Notes under the pieces: model-generated
Seen by the model: the letters and a program-made list of their open reading frames with translations, nothing else
Told to the model about the DNA's origin: nothing
Database searches by the model: none
Assembly (NCBI GenBank): GCA_964476375.1
Contig: CAYYZW010000189.1
Span: forward strand, 1-20,129
Source: SAT2750 sp964476375
GTDB taxonomy: Bacteria; Planctomycetota; Planctomycetia; Pirellulales; Pirellulaceae
DNA length: 20,129 nt
Direction of reading: 5' to 3'
Made by a program: the position numbers and the translations under genes
Shown here: positions 8,101 to 15,352 of the stretch, one piece after another
Position numbering within the stretch: position 1 is the stretch's first letter
Layout of the letters: each line of letters opens with the position of its first letter

Positions 8101-8368
8101 CTCTTCCACAGCGGATGATGACGCGGCCGCTATCCGCTACATCACCGAACGGGTCCTGTGCCGTGGCCTGAACGACCAGGAACGGGCCCTCGTGCTCTCG
8201 AGCAAGAAGAAGCTGCTGGAATATTACCAGTCCAACCAGGATCACGCCCTCGCGCTGATCACGGTCGGTGCCTCGAAAGCGAACGAAAAACTGGCCGTTG
8301 CCGAACTGGCTGCCTGGACCATGGTCTGCAACCAGCTGATGAACCTCGATGAAGTCTTGAATAAATAA
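5156..8368 (+). CDS. Planctomycete cytochrome C / DUF1549 / LamG / DUF1553 protein (PSD1 type, 1070 aa)
   Basis: A large exported protein of a family hugely expanded in Planctomycetota, often next to DUF1501 genes and sulfatases; its reaction is not established. Numbering from ATG 5156: signal peptide with hydrophobic core AILAGLLLALLCIPAVGA; planctomycete cytochrome C domain with heme-binding CFACH at 52-56 in the usual context (YNRDIRPILAEHCFACHGPD); DUF1549 about 160-370, with a second CxxCH, CSQCHDHKFD, at 339-348; a LamG/concanavalin-like domain about 437-650 (VVHLPLNEGTGNKATN through VRIFNRLLTSLEA); DUF1553 about 750-985 (NRLGLARWLVDPANPLTARV, RRERTNTPLQALVTLNDPQF). An in-frame ATG at 5105 would add 17 residues; I prefer 5156 because AAGG lies 8 bases before it and the signal peptide is then of normal length. 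It is probably co-transcribed with the DUF1501 gene 30 bp downstream. Confidence 0.93.
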   Translation: MFPDLRPHSSDRRPGTAAILAGLLLALLCIPAVGAEPLQYNRDIRPILAEHCFACHGPDSAARKAELRLDNRELAINSGAISAGKPKQSEMVARIFSDDADQLMPPPETKKRLNAAQKQLLKRWIAAGAEYQSHWSFIAPSPPPLPPGRAKAWVKNDIDRFVLSRLQQQGLSPAPQADARTLFRRLHLDITGLPPAPADVSAFVLDFKADQENALSGWIDRLMESPAWGEHRGRYWLDAARYGDTHGLHFDNYREMWPYRDWVIRAFNTNLPFDRFTVEQLAGDLLPSPTDDQLVATGFQRCNITTNEGGTIDEETLALYAADRDQTVGWVFLGMTTNCSQCHDHKFDAFTMKDYYSMAAFFRNTTQGAKDGNRKEGGGATLAVPSAADLPRWNAIAEELAATREKRDLHRKTIKDDFEKWLAELSTESLDENLPLEGLVVHLPLNEGTGNKATNLGPGGGTFPATGPVQWNPDGKIGSAPVMKQGGTFDLGPLGDFERDQAFSYGAWIKAANNKSSGGIIARMDEKADYRGWDLWLNGAGLSVHIIQTWPTNALKVTTMADVVRPGQWQHVLATYDGSGTAGGIRIYIDGTSVPLKVDQGSLKADATIRTKTPLRIGQRSHVQVFAGGAIQDVRIFNRLLTSLEARAIAESAPLQTILATAAEKRTPQQRSALEDHFLFTHDPEFSGLAQKIRDLEAERQAIKSRGALTHIQMEKPNSPPLANILMRGEYDKPGDQVPAATPASLHAMPKDSPANRLGLARWLVDPANPLTARVTVNRFWQEVFGRGIVSTTEDFGVMGALPSHPMLLDWLALEFQDSGWNVKALFKTMLTSATYRQSAVVTAEKLERDRDNLLLSRGPRFRMDAEMVRDYALAASGLLSGTMYGPGTKPYQPEGIWDVVGLPSGNTRKYVQDTGENLYRRTLYNFWKRMAPPPNMDAFNAPSREFCTVRRERTNTPLQALVTLNDPQFVEAARFLAEKALSSTADDDAAAIRYITERVLCRGLNDQERALVLSSKKKLLEYYQSNQDHALALITVGASKANEKLAVAELAAWTMVCNQLMNLDEVLNK

Positions 8369-8398
8369 CATCCCCGCGTGCAAATGGAACCTCGAACC

Positions 8399-9847
8399 AT
8401 GCCCCGATTGGATACTCCCGGTCAACTTCATCACCGCCGCCAGTTTTTCGCCGGTGGAAAGAACCTGCTTGGCGCCGCAGCCCTGGCTGGATTGCTTGGG
8501 GAGGCCACCACCCGGGCCGCCCGCCCCGTGGCCGAGGGACCCCATTTCGCCCCCAAGGCCAAGCGGGTGATCTACCTGCACATGGTCGGGGGGCCGGCGC
8601 AAATGGACCTGTTTGATTACAAGCCGGAGATGCAGAAGTGGTACAACAAGGAACTCCCCGACAGCATTCGTAACGGGCAGCGTCTGACGACGATGACCAG
8701 TGGGCAAAAGCGGTTTCCCGTGGCCCCGTCCCGGTACAAGTTCAGCCAGGCCGGTGAGTGTGGCATGTGGATGAACACCGAGATGCTCCCCAACCTGGCA
8801 AGGAAAGCGGACGAGATCTGCTGGATGCGAAGCCTCCATACCGAGGCGATCAATCATGAACCGGCGATCGCGGCCATGCAGACCGGAAACCAGGTCACCG
8901 GAAGGCCCTGCCTTGGTTCCTGGGCGTCCTATGGCCTGGGGACAATGAACGAGCAACTTCCCGCATTCGTCGTGCTGGTCGCCGTCCCCAGCAACCGTGA
9001 CCAGGAGCAGGCAATTTCCTCACGGCTCTGGAGCAGTGGATACCTGCCCGGCGAGCATGCAGGTGTTTCCTTCCGCAGCAAGGGGGATCCCATCCTCTAC
9101 ATCAAGAACCCCCCGGGGGTTCCGGGTTCCGTTCGGAAGAATACCATCGATAGCCTCAATTCCCTCAACCAGATCAACTATGACCGCCTCGGTGACCCCG
9201 AGACTCGGACACGCATCCAGCAGTACGAGATGGCGTTCCGCATGCAGGCCAGCGTGCCGGAACTGACCGACCTGGCTGATGAGCCCGAGCACGTGATCAA
9301 GCTCTATGGGGACGACGTGAAAAAACCGGGGAGTTTTGCCTACACGGCCTTGATGGCCCGCCGACTGGCGGAACGGGGCGTGCGTTTCATACAGGTCTAT
9401 CACAACAACTGGGACCAACAAGGCAACCTGACCGGCCGAATGGACAGCCAGTGCCGCGATGTGGATCAACCCTGCCACGCCCTCCTGGAGGACCTGAAGT
9501 TACGCGGCATGCTCGACGATACCCTCGTCATCTGGGGGGGAGAATTCGGACGCACGATCTACTCGCAGGGAAATCTCTCCATGACCAACTATGGCCGTGA
9601 CCATCATCCGCGCTGTTTCAGCATGTGGATGGCCGGGGGAGGGGTCCAGGGGGGCGTCATTCATGGGGAAACAGATGATTTCTCATACAACATCGTCAAA
9701 GATCCGATCCACATCCGGGACTTCCACGCAACGATCATGCACCTGCTGGGTTTCCACCACGAGCAGTTCAGCTACAAGTTCCAGGGCCTTGATCAACGCC
9801 TGACGGGCGTCCTGCCCGCACGGGTCATCACTGAACTGCTGGCATGA
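8399..9847 (+). CDS. DUF1501 family protein with twin-arginine signal (482 aa)
   Basis: DUF1501 proteins belong to the alkaline phosphatase/sulfatase-like superfamily and regularly accompany DUF1549/DUF1553 proteins; their substrate is unknown. From ATG 8399 the N-terminus has R13-R14-Q-F-F followed by a weakly hydrophobic stretch (LLGAAALAGLLG), a good Tat signal, so the protein is probably exported folded. Typical family stretches are AKRVIYLHMVGGPAQMDLFD, INHEPAIAAMQTGNQVTGRP, TLVIWGGEFGRT, GRDHHPRCFSMWMAGGG and DFHATIMHLLGF. These contain the Asp, His and Glu residues likely to bind metal. Alternative starts are GTG 8378 and ATG 8384; GGAA about nine bases before 8399 favours the latter. 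The gene follows the PSD1-type gene by 30 bp. It ends before a convergent gene, with a hairpin between. Confidence 0.93.
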   Translation: MPRLDTPGQLHHRRQFFAGGKNLLGAAALAGLLGEATTRAARPVAEGPHFAPKAKRVIYLHMVGGPAQMDLFDYKPEMQKWYNKELPDSIRNGQRLTTMTSGQKRFPVAPSRYKFSQAGECGMWMNTEMLPNLARKADEICWMRSLHTEAINHEPAIAAMQTGNQVTGRPCLGSWASYGLGTMNEQLPAFVVLVAVPSNRDQEQAISSRLWSSGYLPGEHAGVSFRSKGDPILYIKNPPGVPGSVRKNTIDSLNSLNQINYDRLGDPETRTRIQQYEMAFRMQASVPELTDLADEPEHVIKLYGDDVKKPGSFAYTALMARRLAERGVRFIQVYHNNWDQQGNLTGRMDSQCRDVDQPCHALLEDLKLRGMLDDTLVIWGGEFGRTIYSQGNLSMTNYGRDHHPRCFSMWMAGGGVQGGVIHGETDDFSYNIVKDPIHIRDFHATIMHLLGFHHEQFSYKFQGLDQRLTGVLPARVITELLA

Positions 9848-9904
9848 TCTTCAAGAGCACCGACGCATCATTCGCGGGACCTTTTTCCCGGAGATGTTCA
9901 TCGC

Positions 9905-9930
9905 GAACCCTGTCGATCATGACAGGGTTC
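9905..9930. terminator. Intergenic hairpin between convergent genes
   Basis: GAACCCTGTC (9905-9914) and GACAGGGTTC (9921-9930) form a perfect 10-bp stem with a 6-base loop. It lies between the ends of the DUF1501 gene and the convergent lipoprotein gene. No T-run follows on either side, so it is U-poor; it may still act as a transcription end or 3'-protecting structure for both. Confidence 0.45.
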
Positions 9931-9956
9931 AATCCACTCCCCCACCAACCTCGCAC

Positions 9957-10547
9957 CTAGTAGGGCGAGTTTTCGCCGGCATCTGGATTGCCGACCAGGT
10001 GGAAGTGATTGTGATCAATATAGATCACCTCGATCGCTTCCTCGTCTACCAGCGAGTGAGGTACCGGCCATCCGACCCGTACGATCTCGTTGTAGTAGAT
10101 CGAGCATTTGTAATGCGCGTGATGCAGCTGGGCCGGGCCAACCAGGGGAATGAAGCGGGGCGGATCAATGTAATCCCCCAGTTTCTCCTTGACGATCCGT
10201 ACATCATTCCGGCTCACGTCATAGAGGAAAGGAACGCCGGATTTAAGAGGATGGGCCTTGAAGAAGGCGCGCATCACCTCGTCGTCACTGGGAACGTCCA
10301 TGGCGGTCCTGGGACCACCCGCCGTCAGCGGTCCGAGGATGGGAACACGATCATACCGCTCTCGCTGGTAATGCTCGTCTTCCATCTTGTTTTGCAGGTA
10401 CGGGCTGACCGGGATAGGGACGCCCAGGAGTCCGAATTGCGGGCCATGCGTGGCCAGGCACCCACTCAAGGGGAGAATCACAACGGCAGCCAAAAGAGCC
10501 AGTAAAACGCGTTGGTACGTGCTTTGTTTTATTTTCAAGTGAGACAT
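9957..10547 (-). CDS. Predicted lipoprotein, unknown function (196 aa)
   Basis: The N-terminus has basic residues (HLKIKQSTYQR), a hydrophobic core (VLLALLAAVVILPL) and a lipobox L27-S-G-C30, so it should be cleaved by signal peptidase II and lipid-anchored. The mature part is 167 residues with no domain I recognise. It is rich in His, Tyr and Pro, with segments such as LHHAHYKCSIYYNEIVRVGW and IEVIYIDHNHFHLVG near the C-terminus. The histidines could bind metal, but that is speculation. AAAAGG lies upstream of the ATG at a slightly long spacing. It lies about 300 bp downstream of the BON-domain gene on the same strand, with a strong terminator between them, so it is probably transcribed alone. 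Confidence 0.82.
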   Translation of the reverse strand: MSHLKIKQSTYQRVLLALLAAVVILPLSGCLATHGPQFGLLGVPIPVSPYLQNKMEDEHYQRERYDRVPILGPLTAGGPRTAMDVPSDDEVMRAFFKAHPLKSGVPFLYDVSRNDVRIVKEKLGDYIDPPRFIPLVGPAQLHHAHYKCSIYYNEIVRVGWPVPHSLVDEEAIEVIYIDHNHFHLVGNPDAGENSPY

Positions 10548-10769
10548 CTCGGTAATACCTTTTGTAGATAACGTCTCCAGCCTCGTGCGGTCACTATGAC
10601 ACTTATCGCGTTAAACTGGGCGAAACTTGCGGGTTTTTCCGGTCCTAGCGAAAATTCCGGTTCTTTTCCGACTTTTACCCTTTCCCTCCCTCAAAAACCG
10701 CGCCGTACCGGCGTATTTAACCGTTGCTGGCCCGGCCCCTCCCCCAAAGAGCGGCCATGGCTAGCATGC

Positions 10770-10808
10770 AAAAGCCCTGCTGACCGTGTCGACCAGCAGG
10801 GCTTTTTA
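10770..10808 (-). terminator. Intrinsic terminator after the BON-domain gene
   Basis: AAAAGCCCTGCTG (10770-10782) pairs perfectly with CAGCAGGGCTTTT (10794-10806) around an 11-base loop. The T-run on either strand makes it potentially bidirectional. It lies 36 bp past the stop of the BON-domain gene on the minus strand and separates it from the lipoprotein gene. Confidence 0.78.
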
Positions 10809-10843
10809 CACGTTGGAATATCCGCGGATTTACCGACTACGGA

Positions 10844-12520
10844 TTAACGGCGACTGGAGAAATCAAGGAACCACCAGCCGTCGTCCCACTCAAGCGTCAC
10901 CTTTCGCCACCCGAGCGGTACCTGAGGATAGGGATAGAACGGGCCAATGTATGGCCACGCACTGGGCGAGTACTGCTTCGGATAAGTCACCGCCGCATAA
11001 TTCGGATGCGCCGCGTACGTCGGCCAGGCATAATTCGGTACCTGGGGCTGTTCGTAACGCGCCCGGGAAATCCCCGAGGGGCTACTTGCCATCTGGGCCG
11101 GAGCCGCCAGGGCACCAGCGGCCATCGCGACCGGCATCTGGGCCATCTGGGCGATCCGCTGCATACCGGGCTGACCCTGGCCACGCAGGGCCGGAGGCAA
11201 CATGGCCTTGACGTCGCGTGTGATCGGCAACTGGATGTCGATCTCATTGACCACGTCCGTCACCCCCGCAACCCCACTGGCAGTTGCCAGCGCCATGTCT
11301 CTCTGCTTTCGCGAGGGGACATAACCCTGCAGCCAGACCTTGCCGTCCCGGACCGTCATCTGGAGAGAGAAGTTGGTCAGCGACCCGTCTTCCTTCCTTG
11401 CCTTCAGCTCGCCACTGATCATCATGGCGATCTGGTTGTCTGTGACAACCGGAAGTTGCTGGGGAGCAGTACCGGCGATCGCTGTCGTTACCGGATGCTT
11501 TTCGTCACCCACCAGCTCAAGCTCATTGACCACCTGCCTGACCCCGTACGTCCCCGCGGCCAAACCGGCAACCATCTGGCGATCGTGCTCCGAGGCGACC
11601 CGGCCGCTAAGCCAGATACTCCCTTCCCGGACACGCAGCTTGAGGCCAAACCCCTTCAGCAGGCCCGCCTCTTTCCTGGCATACAGGCTCTTGCTCAGCT
11701 CGTTGGCAATCTGCTGGTCACTCGGACCCTGCGGTGACTCGAGCGCACCGGCCACATGGCCCGGGATCGACTGCAGGACATTCTCGCCCTTCTCAAGGCG
11801 GGTGGTATCCCCAGGCTTGATGGCCGTGGCAGCAGGCGCCTTCTCCTCGTCCGTCTTGGAACTAGGAACGAGAACGCTCTCGATTTTTTTCTGCGCACCG
11901 GAGAGACGTTCCCCGATCCTTCCAATGGGATCGAACGTCGCCCTGGATTCTTCACCGGGTTCGGTAACAATCCGGGCAGCCGGATTCTTTTCCAGGTCTT
12001 TCATGCGGACATAAGCCCGCTCGCCGCTGCCATCGCTGGTAACCACACGGGCAGCAGGACTGTCGCCAGCCTTCGACGCAGAGGAGAGAACACCTGAAAC
12101 ATGCTTCTCAAAGCCCCGGATCGCCTTGTCAGCGGGCTTCAACAAGCCCTCCTCCAGGGTCGTCAGCGGATCCTTGGAAAGCAGCTTTCGCGTGCCCGAC
12201 TCCTTGGTTTCCGCCTTCGGAGCGGCAGCCGTGCCATCCTTGAGCGTGACCTCGTTGATGACATCCCTGACACCATCTGCCTGGGCAACGGCAGCAAGGA
12301 TCAGATCCAGCTGCTCGGCCGTGGCCACCTCCCCTTTCAACTCGACAATTCCCTTGTCGACTTGCAGGTCGATGCCAAATCCCTTCAGACGACCAGCATC
12401 CATATGTTCCTGGATCTGGGTCACAATCGCCTGGGCGATTTTCTGGTCATCCGCTCGCACCAAGAATGGCACCATCAGTGCCAGACTTACAATTGCCATT
12501 CCAACTAGTGTACGTCGCAT
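10844..12520 (-). CDS. Secreted protein with three BON domains and Tyr/Pro-rich C-terminus (558 aa)
   Basis: BON domains are small alpha/beta modules thought to bind phospholipid or surface components, as in OsmY. After a signal peptide (residues 1-23, ending LVRA) there are three: about 26-93 (KGIVELKGEVATAEQLDLIL), 268-337 (GSIWLSGRVASEHDRQMVAG) and 362-430 (GKVWLQGYVPSRKQRDMALA). Each has the pattern strand, glycine, V-x-S/T-x-x-x-R/Q, then VxxVVNEL/I. Domains 1 and 2 are joined by about 175 charged residues with a local repeat (AARVVT/AARIVT). The last ~75 residues are Tyr/Pro/Trp-rich and end WRKVTLEWDDGWWFLDF. AGGAGGG seven bases before the ATG is a very strong ribosome binding site. 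Envelope protection is a family-based guess. Confidence 0.88.
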   Translation of the reverse strand: MRRTLVGMAIVSLALMVPFLVRADDQKIAQAIVTQIQEHMDAGRLKGFGIDLQVDKGIVELKGEVATAEQLDLILAAVAQADGVRDVINEVTLKDGTAAAPKAETKESGTRKLLSKDPLTTLEEGLLKPADKAIRGFEKHVSGVLSSASKAGDSPAARVVTSDGSGERAYVRMKDLEKNPAARIVTEPGEESRATFDPIGRIGERLSGAQKKIESVLVPSSKTDEEKAPAATAIKPGDTTRLEKGENVLQSIPGHVAGALESPQGPSDQQIANELSKSLYARKEAGLLKGFGLKLRVREGSIWLSGRVASEHDRQMVAGLAAGTYGVRQVVNELELVGDEKHPVTTAIAGTAPQQLPVVTDNQIAMMISGELKARKEDGSLTNFSLQMTVRDGKVWLQGYVPSRKQRDMALATASGVAGVTDVVNEIDIQLPITRDVKAMLPPALRGQGQPGMQRIAQMAQMPVAMAAGALAAPAQMASSPSGISRARYEQPQVPNYAWPTYAAHPNYAAVTYPKQYSPSAWPYIGPFYPYPQVPLGWRKVTLEWDDGWWFLDFSSRR

Positions 12521-12959
12521 GGTTCACCCTCCTGGCGAAACAAACCTCGTGCTTACTCGGTGCCCCCATCCGGCGGTCACTCTGATCCGCCAAACAGCGT
12601 GGCACTATTTACTTCCAATTTTGGATCCGGGCTCCTCACCCCGCACCCCGAAGGGCGCATCATCAAAAGCGAGAAACATCGGTTCCTAGACTCATTCTTC
12701 GGCCTCCGGTCATAGGGGATGGTAGGTTTTTTTGGATTTTGCGGATCTTCCCAATCACAACGATTGTTCCTCCCGCAGGATAAAACGCGTAAACCGGGAA
12801 AAGCCAGTGACTTAGCGACCGCCCAACCGGCCTCCCACATAGCGGCCGAGAGAGGAGCCAGCCGGGCCCTGGGCCACAGATCCCGTGCAGCCTGCCTATT
12901 GTGATATCCCGCCGGGCCGGAACAATGAATTGCCGCGGACGGCCAGGGGGCTACTTGGG
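12521..12959. other. 439-bp gap upstream of the BON gene
   Basis: No gene is supported here. It must hold the promoter of the BON-domain gene and the end of the thioredoxin-like gene transcript, but I found no clear -35/-10 pair and no hairpin with a T-run. The 87-codon minus-strand frame at 12577-12840 has an unstructured, low-quality composition and no ribosome binding site. Confidence 0.4.
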
Positions 12960-14888
12960 CTACTTGGGCTGCTCGAGAAGCTCCTCGAGCCTGGAGACAT
13001 GGAGGTCATGGTGAAGCACGCGTCCGCTGCCATCCACGACAAGCATCGTGGGCAGGGTAATCACGCCCATCTCGTTCGCCAGCCGGCTTTCCATTCCACC
13101 CTTTTCATAAAGGTGCGGCCAGTCGGCCCCCCAGGCGGAAGCCGCCTTTCGTGCATCCGTGACATCCTGGTCGAGATTGACTCCCAGCAAAACCAGGTCT
13201 GCCCCATGACGGGTCTTCAGCTGCCTGAGCTGCTGCATGTCGGCCTTGCAGGGCTGCCACCAGCTCGCCCAGTAATACACCACGACCCACCGCGACCTTC
13301 CCCGCAGTGCCGCCAGGTCGACCTTCTGACCGTTCAGGGTAGTCCCTGAAAGCGGCACCGCCTTCCCGGTGGACCCAAGTCGACGGGCCGCCCCGGCTGC
13401 CTTGGGAGCCACGGCGGTCTCTGGAAAATCGGTGACAATCTTGCGATACCAGGGCATCGCCTTGTCAGCATCCCCGCTGAACTCGAGGGCGATTGCCAGC
13501 TGCAATACGGCTTCAGCCGCATCCGGGCTTTCGGGAAAACGCCCTACAAACCCGGTCAGATCTGCGATCCATTTTTGCTGGATCTTTTCGTAATCCGCCC
13601 CCGGCCGCTGAAGACTCTCACCATAACTGGCCGAAAGCAGGCGAATCGTGACATAAGCGGTATCCGGATGATCGTCCTGCCCGGACAGCCTTCGAGTCAA
13701 CGCATCAAGTCGCTCGACCCCTCCCGGATAATCTCCGGCCTGGACTGCCGCGCTGACCGTATCGGCAAGCTGCCGTCGCCAGGTACTTTTTTGCTCTTCC
13801 CCGGGAGCCGCCAGAACAAGCTGGTCGATCAGGTCGGCCCGCTTCCGGTTCAGGTCGGCTTTCTGTGTCACACTGGTAGCGGCAGCCAACTGGCGATCCA
13901 TTGCCTCGAGCCTCTCGACCAGCCTCTGCTCTGCTTCACTCAACCCCATCGGAAGCCCTTCCTCTGCGGCCGTGGTCGAGCCTGGCATGTGAAAGAAGAC
14001 CCCTCCCTCGGCGACCGGGGCATCGGACACCAGCTGCCGCGGCATGTCCACAAGCTTCCAGCAGGAATCTACCTGGACCAGCGAACCGATAAACAGCTGG
14101 GTATGCTGGCCCCCGTTCTCCACGACCGCGGCAGCGCTGTCCAGGACCACGACGTCCCTGGCCGCCCCGGGGCGACCGGCCGGCACAAGGCCGGGCATCC
14201 CGCCACCGAAATGAATCCAGCGGGAGCCCTCCTTGACCACCTGCTGGCCTTTCGCAAGCTGGACAAAACCTGCCAGCGACTCCGCCCGCTTCTTTTCCAG
14301 CCGCTCGGCAAGCTCCCCCCCCAGTTCAAGCTGACGAACGTCGACCTGGGATAAAAGAATTGCCTGGAACCGGGCCTGGTCGGCTGTCCGGAGGGCCCAG
14401 ACAAGCTCCCGCGAAACCTCCGCCGCCGAAATCGCTTTCCAGCTGTCTATCTGCTGGTCGCCGTTGCGGTCAATCCCCCACCGACGCCCGGCGGTCCCCA
14501 GCCAGCGATACTGATCTGCCTTGCCGTTGTAATTACTATCAATATCCCGATAAACCTCGATGCCATTCTTGTAGTAGCACCACTGGTCCACTTTCTTATC
14601 CTGGTTCGTGTCGACAAAGCGTCGCAGCAATTGCCCATTACCATTCCTTAGAAACCAGCCCACGTGCATCCCCGTGGTTTCCGGTGCCAGGGTACTCTGC
14701 TCCACTTCCCCTGCCGTGGGCTGATCATAATCAATCGGTTGCTGTACCGGCTTGATCTTCAACGCATCGAGCAGTGAGGGCGAGGCGGCGGAAAGCGAGA
14801 GCGGCGAGCAGGCCGCCAGCACCAGCAGAAAGCCAGGCCAGGACAAGAGCTTCAGGAAAACAGGCGAACGCGGGGCCGGGCAATACAT
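12960..14888 (-). CDS. Lipoprotein with EF-hand-like repeats, tetratricopeptide-like middle and TlpA/thioredoxin-like domain lacking the first Cys (642 aa)
   Basis: The N-terminus has a hydrophobic core and lipobox L24-A-A-C27, so it should be lipid-anchored. Three calcium-loop-like repeats follow at a spacing of about 24 residues: D93-TNQDKKVDQW, D117-SNYNGKADQY and D140-RNGDQQIDSW. The middle is mostly helical; residues near 440-490 (AVLQLAIALEFSGDADKAMPWYRKIVTDFP) look tetratricopeptide-like. The last ~140 residues match the AhpC/TlpA thioredoxin fold (LNGQKVDLAALRGRSRWVVV, VITLPTMLVVDGSGRV), including the cis-proline motif LPT. The active site reads W-W544-Q-P-C547 where the family has WCxxC, so only the second cysteine remains and disulfide exchange is doubtful. 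AAGGGAG precedes the ATG. Its role in the periplasm is unknown. Confidence 0.87.
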   Translation of the reverse strand: MYCPAPRSPVFLKLLSWPGFLLVLAACSPLSLSAASPSLLDALKIKPVQQPIDYDQPTAGEVEQSTLAPETTGMHVGWFLRNGNGQLLRRFVDTNQDKKVDQWCYYKNGIEVYRDIDSNYNGKADQYRWLGTAGRRWGIDRNGDQQIDSWKAISAAEVSRELVWALRTADQARFQAILLSQVDVRQLELGGELAERLEKKRAESLAGFVQLAKGQQVVKEGSRWIHFGGGMPGLVPAGRPGAARDVVVLDSAAAVVENGGQHTQLFIGSLVQVDSCWKLVDMPRQLVSDAPVAEGGVFFHMPGSTTAAEEGLPMGLSEAEQRLVERLEAMDRQLAAATSVTQKADLNRKRADLIDQLVLAAPGEEQKSTWRRQLADTVSAAVQAGDYPGGVERLDALTRRLSGQDDHPDTAYVTIRLLSASYGESLQRPGADYEKIQQKWIADLTGFVGRFPESPDAAEAVLQLAIALEFSGDADKAMPWYRKIVTDFPETAVAPKAAGAARRLGSTGKAVPLSGTTLNGQKVDLAALRGRSRWVVVYYWASWWQPCKADMQQLRQLKTRHGADLVLLGVNLDQDVTDARKAASAWGADWPHLYEKGGMESRLANEMGVITLPTMLVVDGSGRVLHHDLHVSRLEELLEQPK

Positions 14889-15030
14889 GAAAAACTCCCT
14901 TCAGGTCATCGTGGTGCCGAACGCGCGCCCCACCGCTGCGGCAACAGTCCTCTGTCATCAGGTAAATGTCGGCCATCGAAACCAAAAAACGCAGTGAATC
15001 TCTGGAAGCGCAAGTGATTCTCAAGACGGT

Positions 15031-15058
15031 TTGACAGGATTGATAGACTGCATAAAAT
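15031..15058 (+). promoter_or_regulatory. Sigma-70 promoter of the tRNA-Ile/tRNA-Ala unit
   Basis: A perfect TTGACA (15031-15036) and TAAAAT (15053-15058) are separated by 16 bp. The expected start near 15065 gives about 30 nt of leader before tRNA-Ile. This is one of the two best promoters in the window; the other drives 23S rRNA. Confidence 0.78.
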
Positions 15059-15095
15059 ACGGGCTTTCGCATATTCTTGAATCTGCGAAAGGGTA

Positions 15096-15169
15096 GGGCG
15101 CATAGCTCAGTTGGTCAGAGCGCGTCGCTGATAACGACGAGGTCCGAAGTTCGAATCTTCGTGCGCCCA
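15096..15169 (+). tRNA. tRNA-Ile (anticodon GAT)
   Basis: This is a complete cloverleaf. The acceptor stem is GGGCGCA/TGCGCCC, the D arm is GCTCAGTTGGTCAGAGC, and a perfect 5-bp anticodon stem CGTCG/CGACG encloses loop CTGATAA with anticodon GAT. The T loop is TTCGAAT. The discriminator is A and CCA is not encoded. It is followed after 29 bp by tRNA-Ala, the pair usually found in bacterial 16S-23S spacers, but no 16S gene lies upstream here. Confidence 0.96.
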
Positions 15170-15198
15170 CTTACCCCCCCAGCTTGAGGGGTACTGAT

Positions 15199-15271
15199 GG
15201 GGCTGTAGCTCAGTTGGGAGAGCATCGCGTTTGCAACGCGGGGGTCGTCGGTTCAAGTCCGTCCAGCTCCA
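15199..15271 (+). tRNA. tRNA-Ala (anticodon TGC)
   Basis: This is a complete cloverleaf. The acceptor stem is GGGGCTG/CAGCTCC with one G-U pair, the D arm is GCTCAGTTGGGAGAGC, and the anticodon stem TCGCG/CGCGG encloses loop TTTGCAA with anticodon TGC. The T loop is TTCAAGT. CCA is not encoded. It is the second gene of a two-tRNA transcript that ends at the terminator at 15316. Confidence 0.96.
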
Positions 15272-15315
15272 CTTCGGCAGGTTGCAGCCAACGGCAACCG
15301 GCCGCACCACACCGC

Positions 15316-15352
15316 ACAAGCCACTCCCTCGGAGTGGCTTGTTTCGTTTCTT
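15316..15352 (+). terminator. Intrinsic terminator of the tRNA-Ile/tRNA-Ala unit
   Basis: ACAAGCCACTCC (15316-15327) pairs perfectly with GGAGTGGCTTGT (15331-15342) around a CTC loop. The T-rich tail TTCGTTTCTT follows. It lies 44 bp after tRNA-Ala and closes the tRNA transcript, separating it from the downstream genes. Confidence 0.8.

Noticed and set aside
7718..8956. 412-codon minus-strand open frame spanning the PSD1/DUF1501 junction
   Set aside because: It crosses two real plus-strand genes and shows only shadow composition.
12577..12840. 87-codon minus-strand open frame in the gap upstream of the BON gene
   Set aside because: No ribosome binding site, no hydrophobic or domain structure, and unconvincing composition.
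15170..15198. Spacer between tRNA-Ile and tRNA-Ala as an attachment site
   Set aside because: There is no duplicated tRNA end, integrase gene or foreign-looking segment nearby.
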